From Irpex lacteus (Eukaryota; Basidiomycota; Agaricomycetes; Polyporales; Irpicaceae), in NCBI GenBank assembly GCA_001986395.2, contig MQVO02000029.1, positions 248,001-312,000 of the forward strand: a stretch of DNA of 64,000 nucleotides, written 5' to 3'. Shown here one piece after another: positions 58,670 to 64,000 of this stretch (its first letter is position 1; every line of letters starts with the position of its first letter). Made by a program: the position numbers and the translations under genes. Under the pieces are notes generated by a model. The model made no database searches, was not told where the DNA came from, and was given only the letters and a program-made list of their open reading frames with translations.

Positions 58670-61046
58670 ATGTTGTGTTCACTGCCAACTGCTTTCACAA
58701 TCCTTGCTGTGTGTCTACTGCGCGTAGTTGCAGGCCCTGCATCATCCTCCAATGCGGCCCCACCTCGCGGTTTTGTGACCGCCAGAGGTACTAAATTTGA
58801 ATTGGATGGGAAGCCGTTTGTAAGTGCACCTAGTTCGTTGTTTACCGTGACACGAGAGACCTGACGATGATTTACTAGGCATTTGTGGGAGCGAACTCAT
58901 ACGTTAGTGGACAGTTTTTTCCCTGGTGGAACGAACTTCTTACGAAACAATGGCACTCTATATAGTGGCTACCATTGCTTACCACACAAGCCGATGTCGA
59001 GCACACCTTCCAATCTATGCAAGCAGCTGGTGTCAAGGTTCTTCGAACCTGGGTATGTGATGTCACACATCGGTGAATCATATGATGGTGATACTATATC
59101 GCTCCAGGGTTTTAATGCCATCAATAGCTCTGAACTTGCTGGAGCGAAGGAGTCAGGTCTCACTTATTATCAAGTCTGGAACAGTAGTCAATGGACATTA
59201 AACGATGGACCTCAAGGCCTTCAGCGTCTGGACAACGTCATCGAAACCGCTGGAAAGTATGGGATCAAGGTCATTCTTGCATTCACGAACAACTGGTGAG
59301 CGTAAAATGCATCTCTCAATTGCAATAAGCTACTTACGCATGCATCAAAGGGTCGGCTATGGCGTAAGTTATTACCGCTTGTCAAAGAAGGTGCTTTGTT
59401 GAATAGTTTGTAGGGAATGGAGCTATACATCAACTGGATTGCCGGAGCCGGCAATACCCACGACGTGTTCTTCACTGACCCCAGGATCATAGCATCATAC
59501 CGTAAGCTTGCGTTCTATGCTTATTCTGTTAGTTCTGATAACGTACGTATGTACAGAGTCCTATGTGCGTACCATCGTCGAAAGATACAAGAACTCTCCA
59601 AATATCTTCGCATGGGAGTTAATGAACGAAGCTCGATGCTCTGGTGACATATTACCCTCCGGACCGTCTTGCACTCCTGCAAGCGGTGCTGAATCTCTAC
59701 TCAAATGGTACAAGTCACAGTCAGACTTTGTTCGCAGCCTGTGAGTAGTCGTACTTCGCTCTATGGCCGTTGGTTTAAGGCAGGCAATAGTGACCCTCAT
59801 CATTTGATTACGACTGGAGGAGAAGGCCACTTCTTCTGGAAGAATCCGCGCACATAGTAAGCTCAATCTCTATCTGGAGTGTTTGGAATATCTCTGATAC
59901 GTTTGTCAGTTGGTTCGATGGCCAGCTCGTCAGCGACTACAACTGGAACGGACAGGGTTCATACATATGTTCTCTTCCACGCTATTCATACTCAACGCGC
60001 TTTTTTTCTAGCTGGAGAAGACTTTGATCGTAACCTAGCCCTGCCTAATATTGATTTTGCTACTTATGTGGGTACATCCTCTTATATACACGGATCCTCC
60101 GTTGACTTTTGGTGCCTGTAGCATCTATACCCCCAAGGCTGGTACGTACTCCATCTCACTGGCTCCAAACTTCCATGAACTCGTTTTACCGTACTACGAC
60201 ATAGGTTCCCCGAACTTGTGAGTTGGTGGTTGCGAGTGGCCCTGATCACAGCAACACTGATTAACCTCATTTCTAGGACACTCCGGGTTCAAACTTCTCT
60301 GTGGCAGGATGGGGTCTCGAATGGATCAACGATCATATCAAAGGTGATGACTATCATAATATTGCACGCTTTATGAGTGCCAACTCTTCCGCAGCGGGCA
60401 ACAAGGCCAATAAACCCATCGTACTAGAGGAGTTCGGTGTCGGTGGACTGGGTGAGTGGCGCCCTATAGCTGTGGAATGCCTAGTTGATGTATAGGAAAT
60501 GCAAGACAACAAAACTCATGTCTACGCACAATGGGTTCAACACGCACTCGATACTAAACATGCGTGAGTAACTCAGGTCTGCACGCCTCTTATCCTTGGC
60601 TGATTTACTGTTCCAGCGGGTGGGTAAAGTTAGATTCAGGTGTTCGAGTAAATGGCTCATCATTGAACTCGATCAGCATTATGCCGTGGCAGTTTGGTAC
60701 CCTGGGTCTCACTGAATCCGGAGGCAACCGTGTTATCAAATACGCCGATGCCTTGATAAACGGGGTCAGTGAACCGATTTCACCCCGTACTCATTATAAT
60801 CATCGCTCACGTTCACATCCACACTCGCAGGCCTCGCCTAATGACGGTAATTGTGCATAAATCTGTCGTGCCAACTGGTTTTTGATCGCCGTTCTCTTAG
60901 GGCTTGCTATCTATGCCAACCAGACAGCTGTGTGGAACATCTTCACGTGAGTCCAGCCTGTCGGTGCATTTTCCAGAATCCCAAAAGCTAATCTACGCTC
61001 GTCTCATAGGCATGCCGCCAAAGTCCAGGCTCAAAGATCCAAGTAA
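58670..61046 (+). CDS. Secreted GH5 mannan endo-1,4-beta-mannosidase, 18 exons, one frame discrepancy
   Basis: Exons: 58670-58819, 58879-58902, 58966-59052, 59108-59295, 59351-59363, 59414-59501, 59557-59740, 59791-59856, 59910-59956, 60012-60067, 60122-60141, 60205-60217, 60277-60451, 60496-60563, 60617-60764, 60831-60846, 60901-60946, 61010-61046. A signal peptide (TAFTILAVCLLRVVAG) precedes the GH5 barrel: GTKFELDGKPFAFVGANSYW, VKVLRTWGFNAIN, IKVILAFTNNW, acid/base FAWELMNEARC near residue 208, TYHLYPQGWFPE, nucleophile VLEEFGVGG near 364, and IMPWQFG. The enzyme cleaves beta-mannan outside the cell. Exon 13 ends CTGG before GTGAGT; one G fewer is needed to reach the expected EMQDNKTHVYAQWVQ in exon 14. 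As written the frame stops 21 codons later. Two exons are only 13 nt. Confidence 0.85.
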
Positions 61047-61195
61047 CAATAAGCATACGGTAGAAGAAAAACGGTGAAACGATGCGCTAGTACATATGAG
61101 GGGTATGTTTTTGCTGCTATTGTACAAAGTCCATCCGAAACAAATTCATTTCGTCCTTAAACTCTATCTCTCCGCCTCCGTGTCCTGCACAGATA
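61047..61195. other. Intergenic, convergent 3' flanks
   Basis: A short gap between the mannanase and the small unknown gene. Nothing is seen in it. Confidence 0.4.
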
Positions 61196-61716
61196 TTAAT
61201 CGGCCAGTGGTCTCGAGATTGGCTTCTTCAGATTCTGTTCAGGGTCTTGCGCATGAGTTAAAAGCTTCGGGATGACATAGTCAAGCACTTACGTCCGTCG
61301 GAAAGTCGGAGAGGACTTACATGACGCAAACGCGACTCTTATCCCGTCCGTGACGCAGTACGTCCCGTCGCTCGGAGTCATGTAAGGCACGGAGGCAGCG
61401 AATACGGTGCTAATATTGCACACAGTGTCGTGCCAGACCTTCACACTAAGCCACGGAGTTCAGTTGTTTGCTCTACGATGAGCGGTGGAACGCACACCTA
61501 CTTTAAACGAGCTTCTTTCCCGTGCTGTCTTATCCCGTACTTGTACGGGAGACCAGCAGTGAGAACAAGCGATATTGACTCCCCACTGTGCATCAAAATG
61601 GTCGCCCCTGAACGTGTTCCATCTTCCGGATGGAGTGCTTGCATGGTAGCAGCGTGCCTGGTGTCGTTCACCAGCTCCAGTAAAACCTCGTACGGTAGTG
61701 TGCAAGTGGGGGACAT
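61196..61716 (-). CDS. Small uncharacterised protein, about 129 aa
   Basis: Proposed exons: 61502-61716, 61321-61445, 61196-61245; 130 codons. The first join uses a 56-nt GTAGGT-TAG intron with a CTGAAC-like branch site and restores an open frame. The N-terminus reads SPTCTLPYEVLLELVND, then GATILMHSGESISLVLTAG and YKYGIRQHGKEARL. Exon 2 reads VKVWHDTVCNISTVFAAS and PSDGTYCVTDGIRVAFAS. There is no signal peptide or known domain. The last exon is uncertain; reading through the second intron would add only a few residues before a stop. The gene may be lineage-specific. Confidence 0.5.
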
Positions 61717-62220
61717 CGTAGTCGTGAACACAGTCTGTGGCTCAAAAGGAGTCTGCTCGGAGCTGTAGTCCAGGTTCAAATACCTTTCGCGCAATGATCA
61801 TTCGCCGGCACTGCTCTCTTCCTCATCTGAATGTCTGACTGACCACCGACCGCATAATTCCAGCCTAAGGGCACCTTATTGTGTCCCACACGCAGCGAGG
61901 TTTCAACGTTCCCATGCGTCTCATGGCACTTCCTTCAAAACAATCGGTGACACGCTCTCGACCTACATAAACCAGTCACTCATCCTCAATTAGGTATCCG
62001 AGGACTTCACAAGTTCGTGGGCTGGGCGTCTCGTTATTGTCTTTGCACAGTCACGTTTTTACCATCCACTAGATAACGAATCTTGTTTTGCCCATCAGTT
62101 CGCATCGTTCCGTAAGATATCAGCAATGAGTACGTACTACATCTGAATATGAATCCAAGACAATTGTAAAGCATCATGTCCACGCCACCACGCCAGGAAG
62201 CCAGGTACCGATTCAGGCGT
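61717..62220. other. Intergenic between two minus-strand genes
   Basis: This holds the promoter of the small unknown gene and the 3' flank of the exonuclease. No ORF of note. Confidence 0.45.
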
Positions 62221-63017
62221 TCACTGGGTGGGGACCTTCGGAAGCGCGGTGGCAGGATCCCATCCTGTCTCCCGGAGCTTCCTGACTATGCTAAGGATGT
62301 TCTTGCAGTCGTCTATTCCGGAGTGATGCCTCCCCTCAAGCGGTAACTTGAGCTTGCCGAGCATCTGTGTCATGCTGGGATTGTACCTCGGGAGGTCGAG
62401 ATGCTTGAGGAATGGCTGTTTGAGGTTGATCCACTTTGTGTAAGGTGCTACAAGACGACCCGAAGAGTCGAGCCCATGCTTGTCTTCGACAAGCTCCAGC
62501 TGGTTGGGGAGCATGGTCTTGAGATCCCAATCGCCACAGGTGAGAAACGCGAAGGTGTCGAACTTCGCGGGGTCAAGCAGGCCATGGCTATTCAGGAACT
62601 CCTGAAAGCGTGCCCAGACCTCAGGAAAGGCATCAGCCTTGTCCACAGTCTCCTGCTCGAAGAAATTGAAAAGCGGCAGTCAATCAGTGACGTGTCAAGG
62701 AGACCTATATGAAGAGGGAGAGCCAACGAACCTGCTCTATCCCAGTCAATTGGGTGCAGAACTCAGTCAAGTTTGGCTTCACGATAGGTCTAACATATTC
62801 GTGGAAGGTGGCTTCGAGTTTGTCTATGTAGCAATGCGGTTCTCAGTTAGGATATTTGAAAAACAAGACAATGACGCGCTATTTCACCTTCATTTACATT
62901 GTACAGCAGCGTCGGAAACTCGATGATTTCCATAGGCCTGACATTGTTGCCACATGTGGCTTCAAAGTCGAGTACGAGGAGGTACTTAAGAGAACTTGGT
63001 ACTCTTCCCGTTGACAT
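62221..63017 (-). CDS. Eri1-like 3'-5' exoribonuclease (DEDDh family)
   Basis: Exons: 62888-63017, 62732-62823, 62221-62652; 218 codons. The DEDDh residues are all present: YLLVLDFEATCGN (Asp and Glu), LTCGDWDLKTML (Asp), and GRHHSGIDDCKNI (His and Asp). Supporting motifs are MEIIEFPTLLYNV, ATFHEYVRPIVKPNLTEF and LTGIEQETVDKADAF. The family trims histone mRNA ends, 5.8S rRNA or small RNAs; which applies here is unknown. No SAP domain precedes the nuclease. The ATG at 63017 is used, though the frame is open further upstream to a TTG. Confidence 0.87.
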
Positions 63018-63463
63018 AGTGCGAATGAGAGTGGGGGAGGCACGAAATATCCTAGTCGCCACAGCTGCTGATGATGGCAAGGAAGAATGACCGTGGGCTC
63101 GTGAGACAATATTCCAGTTGCACTTCAATTTCGAAGACAGCTTTAGTATATGATCCGTTGCAACTAAACGCGTTCTAAGTCATGCGAAGTTGTCATGGCG
63201 GTGCCGTTAATAGGTGGCTTGGGCTCTTGCATGTTCAGCTCGGTACCGTGCTCCAGTCACACCATCCGACTTGTGCAAATCAAGCTACGTGTATGCAGAA
63301 TCAGATACTAAAGGTATATACGCAGTAATAATGCAATGTGTGGAATGAAATTGTCGTAATGTCACGATCCAGAAGAACATACACAGAACACGAGAAAGGA
63401 ATAAGGCACAACGTGCAAATGATCAAGAGCTGGTATCAGCATACCCTTCAGTGATAGCTCTGA
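63018..63463. other. Intergenic between two minus-strand genes
   Basis: This holds the exonuclease promoter and the 3' UTR of the ML-domain gene. A GTAATAATGC-type AT-rich stretch is present, with no gene. Confidence 0.45.
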
Positions 63464-64000
63464 TCACCAAAATCCGCGTGACTTTCTGAAGTCAATCTGG
63501 AGGTTGAGGCACACAAGCGGGTCATCCTCGACCGTGAAGCCGTTAACACTGACCTTGAAAGGAGCTACGCACCACATACGTATTGAGTTGCAGTTACACG
63601 AACGATTAGCAGAGAATCACTCACCAGGAGGGATCTCCTTCGGAAGTTCAACCGTATGTGTGACCGTGTAAAGGCCTTTCTCGATAGGGCAAGTGAGATC
63701 CACGTCGGCGTTGCGACTAAATATCGAGTCAGCAACGCAAGAGCGTACGAGCGTATATATTCCACTTACGCCTCCTCGCATAGGTCAAATTCCTTCTGGA
63801 GCAGCTTGATTACACCAACCTTGACCACAACATCGGCGTATGCACCATCCTGTGTACGATTAGTTCTGGACTTTCAATGCCACAATTATAACACAGCAGT
63901 TCCACATACTTCAACCACTTCTAAAGCTTCGCCGACGACTTTCACCGTCAAGTTCTTGCCAGGTACAGGCGGGTCCGGAGAAATCTCAATAGACTTGATA
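63464..64000 (-). CDS. ML-domain (NPC2-like) lipid-binding protein, 5' end beyond window
   Basis: Exons seen: 63911 to the window edge, 63770-63849, 63625-63716, 63464-63564. The joined reading includes GKNLTVKVVGEALEVVEDGA, ADVVVKVGVIKLLQKEFDLC, LTCPIEKGLYTVTHTVELPK and FKVSVNGFTVEDDPLVCLNL, ending DFRKSRGFW. The Cys spacing and the LTCPIEKG motif match the ML/MD-2 domain of fungal phosphatidylglycerol/phosphatidylinositol transfer proteins, which are secreted or vacuolar. The signal peptide and first Cys lie outside the window. All splice sites are GT-AG. Confidence 0.88.

Overview
The window looks like nuclear DNA of a mushroom-forming basidiomycete (Agaricomycetes-type). The genes are dense and intron-rich, with introns mostly 47-70 nt, frequent GTRNGT donors and CTNAC-like branch sites. 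Many proteins belong to families I know from that group. The taxonomic call is inference; no marker gene settles it. I placed roughly 130 introns by eye, using reading frame and protein-family fit. Most multi-exon models close exactly in frame, which supports them.

Layout, left to right. 0-5 kb: a left-truncated alginate-lyase-like secreted enzyme (-) and a TFIIIA-like zinc-finger gene (+), both with broken frames. 4.9-9.3 kb: a large CNH/GYF-type protein (-). 9.8-15.9 kb: cyclin H (-), a GPI-anchored serine/threonine-rich surface protein (+), the INO80 subunit Ies2 (+) and the nuclear adenylate kinase Fap7 (-). 16.7-24.2 kb: a multi-pass membrane protein, RNA polymerase III subunit Rpc37/RPC5, a 14-exon helical protein of unknown function, and a tRNA-Thr(AGU) on the opposite strand. 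24.6-33.2 kb: a three-LIM-domain protein with Arg-Thr-Gly repeats, the kinase Rio2 and an RNase H-like protein (-). 33.2-35.8 kb is gene-poor.

35.8-43.2 kb: the splicing factor SPF30 (-) and three lineage-type proteins of unknown function. 44.0-51.1 kb: NatD acetyltransferase NAA40, complex I subunit ESSS/NDUFB11, glycine cleavage H protein (-), mitochondrial EF-Tu (-, 13 exons) and peroxin Pex14. 51.3-58.0 kb: a GRIP-domain golgin (+) and the Rix1-complex protein Ipi1/TEX10 (-, 14 exons). 58.7-64.0 kb: a secreted GH5 mannanase with 18 exons (+), a small unknown gene (-), an Eri1-like 3'-5' exonuclease (-) and an ML/NPC2-domain protein that runs off the right edge (-).

The genes are mostly unrelated housekeeping functions: RNA polymerase III transcription, ribosome biogenesis (Rio2, Fap7, Ipi1), mitochondrial function, Golgi and peroxisome traffic. 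A few secreted enzymes sit among them. I see no biosynthetic cluster, mobile element or CRISPR-like system.

Two observations stand out. First, five introns in conserved genes make sense only (four), or best (one), with a GC donor, usually GCGAG. Second, single-base frame breaks cluster in the first 4.6 kb while almost all later genes are intact.
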